Positions 52,523 through 62,236 of a stretch of DNA of 64,000 bases are shown here, in pieces. A model generated the notes under the pieces. It did no database searches. It saw only the letters and a program-made list of their open reading frames with translations, and had not been told where the DNA came from. Origin of the DNA: Nitratidesulfovibrio termitidis HI1 (lineage in GTDB: Bacteria; Desulfobacterota; Desulfovibrionia; Desulfovibrionales; Desulfovibrionaceae); the NCBI RefSeq assembly GCF_000504305.1, contig NZ_KI632512.1, positions 466,388 through 530,387 of the forward strand, read 5' to 3'. Each line of letters begins with the position of its first letter. Within the stretch, counting starts at the first letter, position 1. A program made the translations under genes and the position numbers.

Positions 52523-53851
52523 CTATACACTGCGGAACATGGTGAAATCATCGGGAATCGAGCGCCCGCGCGGGATGGCCTCCAGTGCAAGGCCGTGCCC
52601 CAGCCCAAGGGACGCCAGCCGCCAGCCCGCATGGGCCACCATGATGCCGTTGTCCGTGCACAGTGCGGGCGACGGCAACAGCAGTGGCAGGCCCGCCCTC
52701 CGGGCAAGATCGCCAAGCGCTTCACGGACATACGAGTTCGCGGCCACGCCGCCGGCAGCCACCAGCGCCCGTACGGGGGCGCGGCGAGGACCGGGGGCCG
52801 GACCGCCCTGCCCTGCACCTGCTGCACAGGCAGCCTGATCCGGCGATGCGGCCCGGCCCGACAGTGCGGCCCGGCCCGACAGTGCTGCCTGGTCCGACAA
52901 TGCGGTCTGACCGGCATCCGTGGCAACCGCTGCACCCTTTTTCCGCTTCTTTCTGGCCGGTGCGGCGGGCGTGCCGGGCAGCGGACCGTTTTCGCGCACC
53001 AGGGCGCGCTCCAGCTTGATGCGCAGGGTGTCGGCTACGGCGTGGTTGAACGAGGCGCACATGTCGTACAGGGCTGCCATATCGGGCAATTCCGGCTGGA
53101 CCAGATTAGACGTGCCGTTGACGGAACCCGCCGCACCTGCCGAACCATCCGCCACGGCGCGTGCGGCCTTTATCAGCGCGGGGTTGGCCTGCACCACCAG
53201 CCCGGCGGCGGTCTTCAGTCCGCTGAAGCTGAAATCGAGGTTGTCGTTGTCGACGTAGGGCCGGGGAAACATGGCGGGGGTCACCGTGCCCTTGCGGCCC
53301 AGTTCATCGATGGTGCGCCCGCCGGGATAGGCCAGGCCCAGTTGCTTGGCCACCTTGTCGAAGGCCTCGCCCGCAGCGTCGTCCAGGGTGCGCCCCAGCA
53401 GGGGCATGTGGCGCGGCGATTCCATGCGATAGATGTGGGTATGTCCGCCGGACACCAGCAGGCCCAGCGCGGGATACGGCATCTCTTCGGCAATGCCCGC
53501 CGCCAGCAGGTGGGCGTGCAGGTGGTTGACCCCCACCAGCCGCGCGCCGGTGGCCAGTGCCAACCCCTTGGCAAAGCCCATGCCCACCAGCAGGCTGCCC
53601 AGCAGGCCCGGCCCGCGCGCCACGGCCACCACGTCGATGTCGGCAGCGGTCACGCCTGCGCGGCGCAGCACCTCGTCGCACAGGGCGCCGATGAGCCGGT
53701 AGTGCTCGCGCGAGGCCAGTTCCGGCACCACCCCGCCGAACAGGGCGTGCACGTCGGCCTGCGAGGACATGACGTCGGCAATGACCACGCCGTCGCGTAC
53801 GAGCGCCAGCGCGGTTTCATCGCACGAGGTTTCTATGCCGAGACAGAGCAT
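52523..53851 (-). CDS. tsaD: tRNA N6-threonylcarbamoyladenosine synthase TsaD with an inserted segment
   Basis: 442 residues, about 90 more than usual. Metal-binding [49 protein letters not shown] and the C-terminal [10 protein letters not shown] and [12 protein letters not shown] are all intact. TsaD with TsaB/TsaE makes t6A37 in ANN-decoding tRNAs. Residues about 285-360 form an insertion before GGVAAN: basic RKKRKKG, then [14 protein letters not shown]-type repeats encoded by a tandem DNA repeat. The insertion lies between two core strands and probably protrudes as a disordered loop. ATG 53851 begins the family N-terminus. Confidence 0.95.
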   Translation of the reverse strand: MLCLGIETSCDETALALVRDGVVIADVMSSQADVHALFGGVVPELASREHYRLIGALCDEVLRRAGVTAADIDVVAVARGPGLLGSLLVGMGFAKGLALATGARLVGVNHLHAHLLAAGIAEEMPYPALGLLVSGGHTHIYRMESPRHMPLLGRTLDDAAGEAFDKVAKQLGLAYPGGRTIDELGRKGTVTPAMFPRPYVDNDNLDFSFSGLKTAAGLVVQANPALIKAARAVADGSAGAAGSVNGTSNLVQPELPDMAALYDMCASFNHAVADTLRIKLERALVRENGPLPGTPAAPARKKRKKGAAVATDAGQTALSDQAALSGRAALSGRAASPDQAACAAGAGQGGPAPGPRRAPVRALVAAGGVAANSYVREALGDLARRAGLPLLLPSPALCTDNGIMVAHAGWRLASLGLGHGLALEAIPRGRSIPDDFTMFRSV

Positions 53852-53912
53852 TATGTACCGTCGCAGAGGCCGAATTGCCCAATTAAAAAGTTTTGAAGGA
53901 TGGGGAGGGGTT

Positions 53913-54010
53913 CGGGGAGGGGAAGGAAACTTTTTCGCGTTGCGGTCGCCATCCGTAAGGTTTGCTTCGCTCACCTAACGGCTGCCGCAAAAGTTTCCTT
54001 CCCCTCCCCG
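53913..54010. repeat. Long hairpin with dispersed repeat core (copy 2), probable fbp terminator
   Basis: Perfect 22-bp arms (53913-53934, beginning CGGGGAGGGGAAGGAAAC, and 53989-54010) enclose a 54-base core. The core (53936-53988) is an inverted copy of the element at 44787-44838, and its inner hairpin is CCGT-A-AGGT...ACCT-A-ACGG. On the minus strand it follows the fbp stop by 31 bases. Confidence 0.8.
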
Positions 54011-54041
54011 ATTATCGTCTTTTTCAGAACGCCGACCCGCC

Positions 54042-55055
54042 CTACCCTGCGCGACGGGTGTAGATGTCGGTCACGGCCTGCACGTCGCGGCGCGAGCCGA
54101 TGAACAGGGGCACGCGTTCGTGCAGCACCTGGGGCGTGATGTCCAGGATGCGGCCCGTGCCGTCGGTGGCAAGGCCGCCTGCCTGCTCGGCCAGAAAGGC
54201 CAGGGGCGAGGCTTCGCACTGCAGACGCAGCTTGCCCTGCGGCTTTTGCGGGTCGCGCTGGTCCATGGGGTACATGAAGATGCCGCCGTACAGCAGGGTG
54301 CGGTGAAAATCCGCCACCAGCGAGCCCACGTAGCGCAGGGAATAGGGCTTGCCGCGTTCGTTGTCGGTGCCCTTGAAGTAGCCGACGGCCTCGCGGGTGG
54401 CGTCATCCCAGTAGTGCCAGTAGGATTCGTTGACGGAGTATATCTTGCCCCGCTCGGGGATGCGGATGTCGGGGTGCGAAAGCAGGAATTCGCCCACGGT
54501 GGGGTCCAGGGTGAAGCCATGCACGCCCTGGCCGGTGGAATACACCAGCATGGTGGAGGGGCCGTACAGGATGTAGCCCGCGGCCACCTGCTCGGCGCCT
54601 GCCTGCAGCACGTCTTCCATGGTGGCGTCGTCGCCCGAAGGCGACTTGCGGCGCAGGATGGAAAAGATGGTGCCGACGTTGATGTTCACGTCGATGTTGG
54701 ACGAGCCGTCCAGCGGGTCGAAGATGAGGATGTAGTCGCCCCGGACGAGCTTTTCGGACACGCGGATGACGTCGGCGTTTTCTTCCGAGCCCATGGCGCA
54801 CAGCGCGCCGGAGCGTTCCATGCGGTAGATGAGCACACGGTTGGCGAATTCGTCCAGCTTCTGCACGTTCTCGCCCTGCACGTTGACCTCGCCGGTGCCG
54901 CCCAGAACGTCCAGCAACCCCGCCTTGTTCACGCTGCGGGCGATGATCTTGGCGGACAGGATGAGGTCGTTCAACAGGGTGGTGAACTGGCCGGTGGCTG
55001 CGGGCGAACGCTTCTGGTGCAGCAGCAGATGCTCGGTAACGGTGACCTCTGGCAT
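54042..55055 (-). CDS. fbp: Fructose-1,6-bisphosphatase, class I
   Basis: 337 residues. Metal-binding [20 protein letters not shown], upstream Glu in GSEENADVI, and the [19 protein letters not shown] and [15 protein letters not shown] segments are typical of class I FBPase. It hydrolyses fructose 1,6-bisphosphate in gluconeogenesis. AGGAG precedes ATG 55055. Terminated by the long hairpin, it seems to be read with the upstream lipoprotein gene 150 bases away, or alone. Confidence 0.95.
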   Translation of the reverse strand: MPEVTVTEHLLLHQKRSPAATGQFTTLLNDLILSAKIIARSVNKAGLLDVLGGTGEVNVQGENVQKLDEFANRVLIYRMERSGALCAMGSEENADVIRVSEKLVRGDYILIFDPLDGSSNIDVNINVGTIFSILRRKSPSGDDATMEDVLQAGAEQVAAGYILYGPSTMLVYSTGQGVHGFTLDPTVGEFLLSHPDIRIPERGKIYSVNESYWHYWDDATREAVGYFKGTDNERGKPYSLRYVGSLVADFHRTLLYGGIFMYPMDQRDPQKPQGKLRLQCEASPLAFLAEQAGGLATDGTGRILDITPQVLHERVPLFIGSRRDVQAVTDIYTRRAG

Positions 55056-55206
55056 GGAGTGCTCCTGGCGGAACCGCGCCGGTGCGGCGCGGTGTGGAAG
55101 TACCGGGCACGGCCCGGCGGATGGGGGAAAGGCCAGAAACGGCGCGCGCCGGGGCGCACCGCCCGCCAGATGGCGGAAACGGGCACGCCCCGGCGCGACG
55201 CGAACC

Positions 55207-56172
55207 TTATCGGATGGCTTCTTCCTTGACCTTCTGATCGTCCGACGCCTGCGGCGCGGGCTTGGTCAGGATGCTGCCCTCGGATTCGTCAAGTTCGGGG
55301 TAGGCGGGCTGGATTTCCGTCACGGGCTCGTTGGGGTTGCTGGCCGAACCCAGCGCGGCGGCCTGCTTGAGGATACCGAGCTGTTCCGGCTTTTCGGGAA
55401 AGCTGCCAGCCTCGGGCACGGCAAACACCAGCGGCAGGTTGCCGAGGTAGCGCGACACCCAGTAGAACTCGCCGTTGGTGTTGGCAACGGTGCCGTAGAC
55501 GTCCTTGGTGAGCACGGCGCCCCAGTCGGTGGAAGCGATGGGAGTGGCCTGCGCGTCGAAGCGGCCCGGCCACATGACCTGGCCGGGCGCGGCGATCATC
55601 AGGTCCGCCGGGCGCGACGAATACGGCAACAGCGCGCGGATGTCGAAATGGGCGATGACCAGCCCCCGGAAGTCGGTGCCGGAGTACACGGGCACGCCCA
55701 CATACACTTCGGGCCCCATGGGGGTATCCTGCACGTAGCTGCGCAGGGCGCGCATGTTCTGCTTGGCGTCTTCCTTCAGCAACGGGGTGAAATCCAGCGG
55801 CTTCATGGACGCTTCGGGCTGCTGGGCCATGACGTTGCCATCGTGGTCCACGGCGGCCAGGCCGCTGATCCACGGAAAGCGCTGGAACATCTGCTTGGCC
55901 CACGCGGTGTCGGGCTTGCGGTCGCTGTTTTCCAAGGCGCGTTCAAGCGCGCGCAGTTGGATGTCGATTCCGGCAAAGCCTTCGGCCAGGCGGGCTTCGG
56001 CGGGCGCCACCTCGCCCTTGTCCTCAAGGTCGAGCTTGGCGGGGGTATTCAGATATTCGCGGTAGTACCGGCGGGTGTCCTTCCAGTACTCCTTGGCCTC
56101 GTGCTTGCACCCCGTCGCCAGCAGCACGCCCAGCGCGAGCAGCAGACAGGCGGCCTTGTTGACTCGCTGCAC
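55207..56172 (-). CDS. Lipoprotein with Cache-like sensor region
   Basis: 321 residues. GTG 56172 with CAGGAG behind it; a lipobox LLATGCKHE puts the acylated Cys near residue 22. The rest has [42 protein letters not shown] and [17 protein letters not shown], the pattern of PDC/Cache periplasmic sensors, but without any signalling domain or TM helix. Its job is unknown; it may present a ligand to another protein in the periplasm or act in envelope assembly. It heads a group with fbp and follows the TPR gene. Confidence 0.7.
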   Translation of the reverse strand: MQRVNKAACLLLALGVLLATGCKHEAKEYWKDTRRYYREYLNTPAKLDLEDKGEVAPAEARLAEGFAGIDIQLRALERALENSDRKPDTAWAKQMFQRFPWISGLAAVDHDGNVMAQQPEASMKPLDFTPLLKEDAKQNMRALRSYVQDTPMGPEVYVGVPVYSGTDFRGLVIAHFDIRALLPYSSRPADLMIAAPGQVMWPGRFDAQATPIASTDWGAVLTKDVYGTVANTNGEFYWVSRYLGNLPLVFAVPEAGSFPEKPEQLGILKQAAALGSASNPNEPVTEIQPAYPELDESEGSILTKPAPQASDDQKVKEEAIR

Positions 56173-56313
56173 TCTCTTTCTCCTGAATGGATCGTTGCGA
56201 TCTGCGGCAGGCCGACTGGCGCGGGGCTTTCCCCGTCCCCCTTCGTCACGAAGGACGCGCACGGCTGCCGCGCGGTATCCCCGCGCGTGGGTTCGATACG
56301 AATTTCGGGCCCG

Positions 56314-57288
56314 CTATCCCTGGGCGCGCGCCTCCAGGCGTTCGGCCAGCGATTCGAGCATGTGGATGAGCTTGTGCTTGCCCTGAAGGGGCTGCCCCTC
56401 GTCGGTCGCCTGCTGCCGCTGGCTTCCCTCCCCCGCGGACTTGAGGCGGTTGGTGAGTTCCTGGATCACGCTGGCGATGTCGGCGCGCTCTTCGTCGCTG
56501 CCCGAGGCGGCCATCAGTTCCTCGTAGATGTCAAGGGCGCCGCGCAGGTCGCCCTGCTCGGCAAGCACCTGCGCCATGGAGCGGGTGCGCAGCGAAAAAT
56601 GTTCTTCTTCCTCGTCTTGGGCGTCCAGTGCATCGGAAGTGGTCGCGTCAACATCAGTTGGCGCAGATGGCGCGTCTGGTGCACCGGCTGCACGTTCTTC
56701 TTCATCGCCATCGGCGTGGGCAGCCGCACGCGAAAGCGGTGCGTGTCCGAGGGTTTCGTGCGGAACGGCGGTTGCGTCATGCATGCCAGGCATGCCGGAT
56801 TCGACTATGGCGGAAGGCCCGACGGGGGTCGCCGCCGGATGCGTGGCGGGCGCGGGATCCGTGCCGTTGCCGCCCAGCATGGCGCGCAGCCCGTGCTCGA
56901 TGACGGATGTCCACGAAAGAGCGCCCTGGGTGCCGGAACGGAACGAGGCCGCCAGAAAGGCCAGGGCCAGCGCGGTGTCGCGGCCCTTGTCCCCGGCGGC
57001 CAGGCAGGCGCTCCAGGCATCCCAGAAGCCGGGATACGCGCCCAGCAGGCGGGCCAGCTTGCCCACTTCGCCGTCGCGCAGGTCGTCCCTGTGACTGGAA
57101 TGCAGGAGTTCTATGAGGAAAAGGCGGGCTTCGATGAATTCGGGATGGCGGTCAAGCCCCTGACGCAGGGTGGCTATGGCGTCATCGGGTTGGCCGTTTT
57201 CAGCCAGCAGGCGGGCGAGCGGAAAAAAGACCTTAGAACTCGGTTCGAGTTCAAGTACCTCTTGATACCACTCAATTTTTGCCTTCAT
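56314..57288 (-). CDS. TPR-repeat protein with acidic linker
   Basis: 324 residues. Two or three N-terminal TPR-like repeats (KVFFPLARLLAENGQPDDAI, LDRHPEFIEARLFLIELL), an acidic Ala/Asp/Pro-rich linker (about 145-230), another helical pair (MAQVLAEQGDLRGALDIYEE), and a C-terminal helix. No catalytic motif. It should be a cytosolic scaffold protein. Its start overlaps the ftsB-like gene by 17 bases, so the two are translationally linked. Function unknown. Confidence 0.75.
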   Translation of the reverse strand: MKAKIEWYQEVLELEPSSKVFFPLARLLAENGQPDDAIATLRQGLDRHPEFIEARLFLIELLHSSHRDDLRDGEVGKLARLLGAYPGFWDAWSACLAAGDKGRDTALALAFLAASFRSGTQGALSWTSVIEHGLRAMLGGNGTDPAPATHPAATPVGPSAIVESGMPGMHDATAVPHETLGHAPLSRAAAHADGDEEERAAGAPDAPSAPTDVDATTSDALDAQDEEEEHFSLRTRSMAQVLAEQGDLRGALDIYEELMAASGSDEERADIASVIQELTNRLKSAGEGSQRQQATDEGQPLQGKHKLIHMLESLAERLEARAQG

Positions 57289-57610
57289 CAGATCCGGCTC
57301 CCGGTGTGGCCGCTTCCGCCTGCGTCTCGGGGAAGATGTAGAGGATTTCGTTGTCCTTCACGAAGTTCAACCGCTTGCGGATCATCTTTTCGACATATTT
57401 TCCGTCCGCCTGCAAGAGCCGTATTTCGCGGCTGAGGGCCAGGTTGCGGGTGTCGAGATCCTTCAGCCGGGCCTCCATGGCGGTGCACTGCTGCTTCAGC
57501 ATCTTGTACGCCACCATGCCCTGGTCGCTCCAGACAAGGCGATACAGCAGAACAACGTTGAGGGCCAGGGAAAGGCCGATGAGCAGGCGACGCCAGAACA
57601 TCTCTGTCAC
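57272..57610 (-). CDS. Septum-formation initiator (FtsB/DivIC) family protein
   Basis: 112 residues. One N-terminal membrane helix (LLIGLSLALNVVLLYRLVW), a coiled coil (YKMLKQQCTAMEARLKDLDT), and the YVEKMIRKRLNFVKDNEILY motif that is characteristic of FtsB/DivIC. It links FtsL and FtsQ-like partners at the divisome. GTG 57610 overlaps the previous stop by four bases (GTGA); ATG 57601 is a plausible alternative. Confidence 0.85.
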   Translation of the reverse strand: MTEMFWRRLLIGLSLALNVVLLYRLVWSDQGMVAYKMLKQQCTAMEARLKDLDTRNLALSREIRLLQADGKYVEKMIRKRLNFVKDNEILYIFPETQAEAATPGAGSDEGKN

Positions 57611-57897
57611 TGCAACAGCCGACGCTGTTCGCCGCGACGGCGCATGGCGGAAACCGGCCCTTTCAGTTCTTCCAGAAAATTCGCGGTGGCTCGCTCTATG
57701 CGGCGCACATCGTCCTCGTCCAGCAGCACGGCGTCAAGCCGTTCCATGAACGACTTGAGCACGGTGAACTCCTGCATCAGTTCGCCCCCAAGCTCCAGCC
57801 GCTCCAGATCGGGCTCAAGCTCAAGGATGGTCTGCAGGCAGTTCTTCAACCTGCTGTGCAGTCCCTCGTGATCCTGCATGAATGCGTCTCCGGCCAT
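57607..57897 (-). CDS. Small hypothetical helical protein upstream of the ftsB-like gene
   Basis: 96 residues, charged and helical (CLQTILELEPDLERLELGGE, VRRIERATANFLEELKGPVS). It has no cysteine motif or membrane helix. The start may be ATG 57897 or ATG 57879 (GGAG ahead of the latter). It is tightly packed between pgsA and the ftsB-like gene, so it is likely part of a pgsA operon. Not recognised. Confidence 0.65.
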   Translation of the reverse strand: MAGDAFMQDHEGLHSRLKNCLQTILELEPDLERLELGGELMQEFTVLKSFMERLDAVLLDEDDVRRIERATANFLEELKGPVSAMRRRGEQRRLLQ

Positions 57898-57915
57898 GCG
57901 CCCCGCCTGTGCGGG

Positions 57916-58503
57916 CTAGGCCCGTCCGGCGCCATCCTTGAGCCAGTTTCCGTAAAATGTATACAGGTAGTTGAAGCCTGAAAATACCGTGAGAAACAAC
58001 GCGATGTAAAGCATAAACTGCCCTGCCGGGTTGGGGTCCAGCCCGAACCACTGGTAGTGCAGCATCAGCGGCACCAGCGCCAACATCTGCATGACGGTCT
58101 TCATCTTGCCGAACTTGTCCGCTGCAATGACCAGCCCTTCATCGGCGGCCACGGCGCGCAGGCCGGTGACCATCAGTTCGCGCGCGATGATGACGATGGC
58201 GATCCACCCGGCAATCCAGCCCAGTTCCACCAACATGATCATCACCGAGCCGATGAGGATCTTGTCGGCCAGCGGGTCCAGGAACTTGCCGAAGCTGGTC
58301 ACCATGTTCGAGCGCCGCGCGATGTGCCCGTCGATGACGTCGGTGGCCGAGGCCAGCGCGAACAGCACCACGGCTGCCAGGCAGGTGATGCGGCCCGGGA
58401 ACATCAGCAGCGCGACGATGGCGGGCACGATGAAGATGCGCGCCAGCGTTATGCGGTTGGCAAGGTTGAACATCCGCTGAAAGGGGCTTGGTTGCTGCGT
58501 CAT
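57916..58503 (-). CDS. pgsA: CDP-diacylglycerol-glycerol-3-phosphate 3-phosphatidyltransferase
   Basis: 195 residues with several membrane helices. The CDP-alcohol phosphotransferase motif D-G-x2-A-R-x8-G-x3-D-x3-D is complete (DVIDGHIARR, FGKFLDPLAD). It forms phosphatidylglycerol phosphate. ATG 58503 starts MTQQPSPFQRMFNLANRITL, close to other PgsA proteins. It opens a run of four tightly spaced minus-strand genes toward 56.3 kb. Confidence 0.92.
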   Translation of the reverse strand: MTQQPSPFQRMFNLANRITLARIFIVPAIVALLMFPGRITCLAAVVLFALASATDVIDGHIARRSNMVTSFGKFLDPLADKILIGSVMIMLVELGWIAGWIAIVIIARELMVTGLRAVAADEGLVIAADKFGKMKTVMQMLALVPLMLHYQWFGLDPNPAGQFMLYIALFLTVFSGFNYLYTFYGNWLKDGAGRA

Positions 58504-58804
58504 GTGGGTGTTCCTAGCACACTTCGTCGCGCTGGCAAAGGGAGGATGGCGACCCCGCCGCGAAAGGAGCCGCCCTGGTCATCCTGTTACGTCATGTCCC
58601 GCCGTGGACCGCCGTTGCCCGCCATGCCCTGGCAGACGCCCGGCTGGCGTGCGGGCTGTTCTTGCGGGGGCGGCATCGGGCCGGTACGCGCGACTTCGCA
58701 CGCACCGACCCGGTCGCATATATCAGGCGGACGTCATGTCAGGCTGACGGCAGGCGGTCATGGGACGGGTATGGGACGGGTATGGGACGGGCATGGGGCA
58801 GCCA
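58504..58804. repeat. Intergenic region with an 11-bp tandem repeat
   Basis: ATGGGACGGGT is repeated three times at 58760-58792 (last unit ends C), ahead of ATGGGGCAG. GGATGGCGACC at 58541 matches a part of the dispersed repeat but is not supported further. No gene recognised. Confidence 0.6.
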
Positions 58805-59701
58805 TCAGGCGTGGGTGCTGGCCACGGCTTCCAGGCTGTTCTCGGACGCGGCCGCGATGTTGTCGGCCAGCTCCAGAAAGCCCTGCTTGGCGCGCGAATC
58901 CTCTTCCAGCATCACCACGGGCACGCCCCGGTCGGCAGCCACCACGGTGGCCGGATCCAGCGGTACGGCGCCAAGGAAAGGCAGGCCGCACTTTTCGGCC
59001 AGTTCGCGCCCCCCGCCCTTCTTGAACAGCGAAATTTCTCCGCCGCAATGCGGACAGTACAGGCCGCTCATGTTCTCGACCACACCCAGCACGTTGGCCT
59101 GGGCGTATTGCAGGAAGTTGATGGCCTTGCGCACGTCGGCCAGCGAGATTTCCTGCGGGGTGGTCACCACCACGCACAGGGCATCGGGGATGGTCTTCAG
59201 CACGGTCATGTGCTCGTCGCCGGTGCCGGGGGGGGAATCGATGAGCAGAAAGTCCAGGTCGCCCCAGTTCACGTCGGACACGAACTGACGGATGGCCGCC
59301 GTCTTCTTGGGGCCGCGCCACAGCACCGCCGTGTCGCGGTCCTTGAGCAGTGAATCCATGGAAATGACGAACAGGTTGTCGTTGTATTTCGCAGGGTTCA
59401 GCAGGCCGCCACGTTCGTCGGCCTCTATGCCCGCACGCAGGCCCAGCAGGTTGGGCACGCTGGGACCGTGGATGTCCACGTCCAGGATGCCCACCTTGTA
59501 GCCCCGCGCGGCCAGGGCCGCCGCCGTGTTCACGGTGACGGAGCTTTTGCCCACCCCGCCCTTGCCGCTCATGATGAAGAGCTTGTATCTGATCCGCCCC
59601 AGCGTGGAGGAGATGATCTCGTCCTGAATGGCCATGCCGGCGCTGGGCTTGCCCGTTTCGGCCTTGTTCCTGGCCGAGGGGCAGGTGCTGCACGAGGACA
59701 T
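58805..59701 (-). CDS. mrp: Mrp/NBP35-family iron-sulfur carrier ATPase
   Basis: 298 residues. Deviant Walker A GKGGVGKSS, DVDIHGPSVPNLLG, IDSPPGTGDEH, and the YCPHCGG pair that holds a bridging 4Fe-4S cluster between two monomers. An N-terminal CSTCPSARN adds a further Cys pair. These proteins deliver iron-sulfur clusters, fitting an organism rich in iron-sulfur enzymes. The start ATG 59701 has weak ribosome-binding support (AAGGAG 13 bases ahead). Confidence 0.92.
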   Translation of the reverse strand: MSSCSTCPSARNKAETGKPSAGMAIQDEIISSTLGRIRYKLFIMSGKGGVGKSSVTVNTAAALAARGYKVGILDVDIHGPSVPNLLGLRAGIEADERGGLLNPAKYNDNLFVISMDSLLKDRDTAVLWRGPKKTAAIRQFVSDVNWGDLDFLLIDSPPGTGDEHMTVLKTIPDALCVVVTTPQEISLADVRKAINFLQYAQANVLGVVENMSGLYCPHCGGEISLFKKGGGRELAEKCGLPFLGAVPLDPATVVAADRGVPVVMLEEDSRAKQGFLELADNIAAASENSLEAVASTHA

Positions 59702-59875
59702 ATGGATGCTCCTTGTCTGTGGCCGCCTGGCCGGTGGCGCGGCGGGCCATGAAATTGCGATGCGGCGGGGCTTGCCCGCCCCGGTAAGGTAATGAATCGC
59801 GCCGCCCCGTCAAGCAAAAGGACCAGCACGACAGCGCCGGGGCAGACGAACCCCGCACGGGATGCCGGTGCGGCG

Positions 59876-60463
59876 TCAGTTCAGGAACTTGATCGCCACG
59901 AAGCCCAGCACGCCGAGCACCAGCGTGCCCAGCAGCACGAGGTCGAACCGGCGTTCCAGAAAGTGGCGCACCCGTTCACCGAACAGATAGATGAGCCCGG
60001 CGATGACGAAAAAGCGCAGCCCCCTGCTGACCACCGAGGCCAGCAGGAAGGTGGGAAAATCTATGCGGAAGGCCCCGGCGGTGAGCGTGCACAGCTTGTA
60101 CGGCACCGGGGTGAGCCCGGCCACGGCCACGGCCCAGGCGCTGTAGGTATCGTACCACGCCTTCACGGCGTGATACTGCTCCTGCAGGCCGTAAAAGCGC
60201 ACGATGGGCATGCCGACCACGTCCATGAAGAACATGCCCACGAAATAGCCCACGATGCCGCCCGCCACGGAAGCCGCAAGGCAGATGGCGGCCAGGCGCA
60301 ACGCGCGTTCACGCGCGGCCAGGGCCATGGGAATCAGCAGCAGATCCGGCGGCAGGGGAAAGAAGACCGATTCGGTGAACGAGACCAGCACCAGCATGCG
60401 CACGGCGCCGCGTGATGCGGCGGCGGCCCACAGCCGGTCGAGAAGGCGGGAGAAAAGGCGCAT
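59876..60463 (-). CDS. YqaA/DedA-family membrane protein
   Basis: 195 residues, about five helices. The VSFTESVFFPLPPDLLLIPM segment and the TPVPYKLCTLTAGAFRIDFPTF region, with VVSRGLRFF, are typical of the SNARE-associated/DedA superfamily, which now includes polyprenyl-phosphate flippases. Substrate unknown. GAGGA lies 11 bases ahead of ATG 60463. It precedes mrp by 175 bases on the same strand. Confidence 0.85.
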   Translation of the reverse strand: MRLFSRLLDRLWAAAASRGAVRMLVLVSFTESVFFPLPPDLLLIPMALAARERALRLAAICLAASVAGGIVGYFVGMFFMDVVGMPIVRFYGLQEQYHAVKAWYDTYSAWAVAVAGLTPVPYKLCTLTAGAFRIDFPTFLLASVVSRGLRFFVIAGLIYLFGERVRHFLERRFDLVLLGTLVLGVLGFVAIKFLN

Positions 60464-60613
60464 GGCGTCGGTTGTCCTCAAGGGTGTTGGAAACGGCGCG
60501 GGCCCGGACGCTGCACGGTCGGGTGGACGAGAATCAGGTTGCGCAGGGACGGAATGCTTCCTCCCCTGCCCCGCCTGCCCCGCCTGCCCCGCCCGGCACG
60601 CCCGGCACGACGG

Positions 60614-61261
60614 TCAGCCGCGCCAGCCGTGGGTGCCCACCAGGTCCACGAAGGCCACGCCGCCCTTGCTTTCGCGCACCACGCGGCCACCTTGCTTGCG
60701 CACCACCACCAGTTCCTGCATGCGCTTGCTGGACCCCACGGGAATGACCAGGATGCCCGGGTCGGCCAGCTGCTCGATGAGCGGCAGCGGCACTTCCGGC
60801 CCGCCCGCCGTGACCAGGATGCGGTCGTAGGGGGCGGCCTCGGGCCAGCCCAGAGTGCCGTCGTCCAGCTTCAGCCGCACCTTGCGGTACTTCAGCGTGC
60901 GCAACAGGTCGCGCGCGGCGGCGTGCAGTTCGCGGATGCGTTCCACCGTGTACACGTCCATGCCCATTTCCGCCAGCACGGCGGCCTGGTAGCCGGATCC
61001 GGTGCCGATTTCCAGCACCCGCAGGCCCGGTTGCGGCTCGATGATCTGTGACATGAGCGCCACGATGAACGGTTGCGAAATGGTCTGTCCGTGCCCGATG
61101 GGCAGGGGGTGGTCCTCGTAGGCCTGGGCGCGCAGGGCTTCCTGCACGAACAGATGGCGCGGCACGGAACGCATGGCCGCAAGGACGGCCGGGTCGGTGA
61201 TGCCGCGCGTCTCGATCTGCTGTTTCACCATGCGCTCACGGTTGCGCTTCATGTCGAGCAT
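60614..61261 (-). CDS. pcm: Protein-L-isoaspartate O-methyltransferase
   Basis: 215 residues. Family motifs [36 protein letters not shown], the SAM site [19 protein letters not shown] and [13 protein letters not shown]. It methylates damaged aspartate residues for repair. AGAGAGGA before ATG 61261 settles the start ([11 protein letters not shown]). It shares a strand with the YqaA-like and mrp genes. Confidence 0.95.
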   Translation of the reverse strand: MLDMKRNRERMVKQQIETRGITDPAVLAAMRSVPRHLFVQEALRAQAYEDHPLPIGHGQTISQPFIVALMSQIIEPQPGLRVLEIGTGSGYQAAVLAEMGMDVYTVERIRELHAAARDLLRTLKYRKVRLKLDDGTLGWPEAAPYDRILVTAGGPEVPLPLIEQLADPGILVIPVGSSKRMQELVVVRKQGGRVVRESKGGVAFVDLVGTHGWRG

Positions 61262-61732
61262 GCGCGGTCCTCTCTGGAATGGGTGCCCCGCGAGGGGGGG
61301 GAGCGTCGCGTTGCCGTGGCAGGCCGCGCACGACTGCACACACCGCGTCAGGCCACGCACCCAAGGGGCTGGGGGGCGGCGTGCGGCAAGGGCCACCACG
61401 GGGAGGCCGATGTGCGGGCAAACTGCGGAACGGCATGCGAACGGGCAGAACCGGCAAAACCGGCAGAACCGGCGGGACAGGCAGGACGGGCGTTGCGAGT
61501 CGCCTCGTCCATACGGCCCCGGCATGGTTTGGAAAACAGATTTTGCCCCCGGCGTCAATCATGGGGGCCGCAACGCCGGGTTCACGAGCCTTCGCATAGC
61601 CCCTTCCGGCGCCCATTGCCCCGCCCGTTTCGCCAGCCCTGCGTAGCGCGGATACCGCCCGTGTCGCCCCGGCTTGCTTGACTTATGCGCGGAGTATGCG
61701 ACACTTGCGGAAACGCGCTTGCGGGGGAAACC
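61262..61732. other. Intergenic region before the CBS gene
   Basis: Low-complexity at 61447-61490 (repeated CCGGCAGAA-type units). No gene recognised; open frames across it are low-complexity. Promoters for both divergent sides should be here but no clear hexamers were found. Confidence 0.5.
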
Positions 61733-62161
61733 ATGCTCTACGTCGGCGATCTCATGTCCACCGGGCTCTTCACCCTGAAGAAGACCGATTCGCTCCGGGC
61801 GGCCCGCTCGCTGATGCAGCTGGCCCGCATCCGGCACATTCCCATCGTGGATGCCAAGGGCGACTTTCAGGGGTTGCTGACCCACCGCGACATCCTGTCC
61901 GCCACCATCTCGCGCTTCGCCGGCGTGGACGAGGCGGTGCAGAACGAGATCGACGCAGGTATTCCCGTGGGCGAGATCATGCGTACCGACGTGGTGCGCG
62001 TGCACCCCGACACCCTGCTGCGCGATGCCGCCGAACTGCTGTTGCACCACAAGTACGGGTGCCTGCCCGTGACCGAGGGCGACAGGCTGGTGGGCATCGT
62101 GACCGAGGCGGACTTCCTGAAGCTGACCATCAGCCTGCTGGATGCCGTCGAACACCCCTAG
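61733..62161 (+). CDS. CBS-domain pair protein
   Basis: 142 residues, two CBS domains (VGDLMSTGLFTLKKTDSLRA; VGEIMRTDVVRVHPDTLLRD). Each ends with the usual hydrophobic strand and D-I/V motif (THRDILSATI; TEADFLKLTI). Stand-alone CBS pairs bind adenosyl nucleotides and regulate partners. GCGGGGGAAA leads ATG 61733. It is 75 bases before the M23 gene; an in-frame earlier ATG at 61685 is less well placed. Confidence 0.88.
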   Translation: MLYVGDLMSTGLFTLKKTDSLRAARSLMQLARIRHIPIVDAKGDFQGLLTHRDILSATISRFAGVDEAVQNEIDAGIPVGEIMRTDVVRVHPDTLLRDAAELLLHHKYGCLPVTEGDRLVGIVTEADFLKLTISLLDAVEHP

Positions 62162-62236
62162 GCAGGCCGCCCAAACGGTTTGGACACGAGCCGCCCGGCT
62201 TTCAGGGCGGCTTTTCACTTGAAAGGATCAGGAGAC

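Noticed and set aside
58541-58560. GGATGGCGACC as a further copy of the dispersed repeat
   Set aside because: Only eleven bases match and no hairpin of the required design is present.
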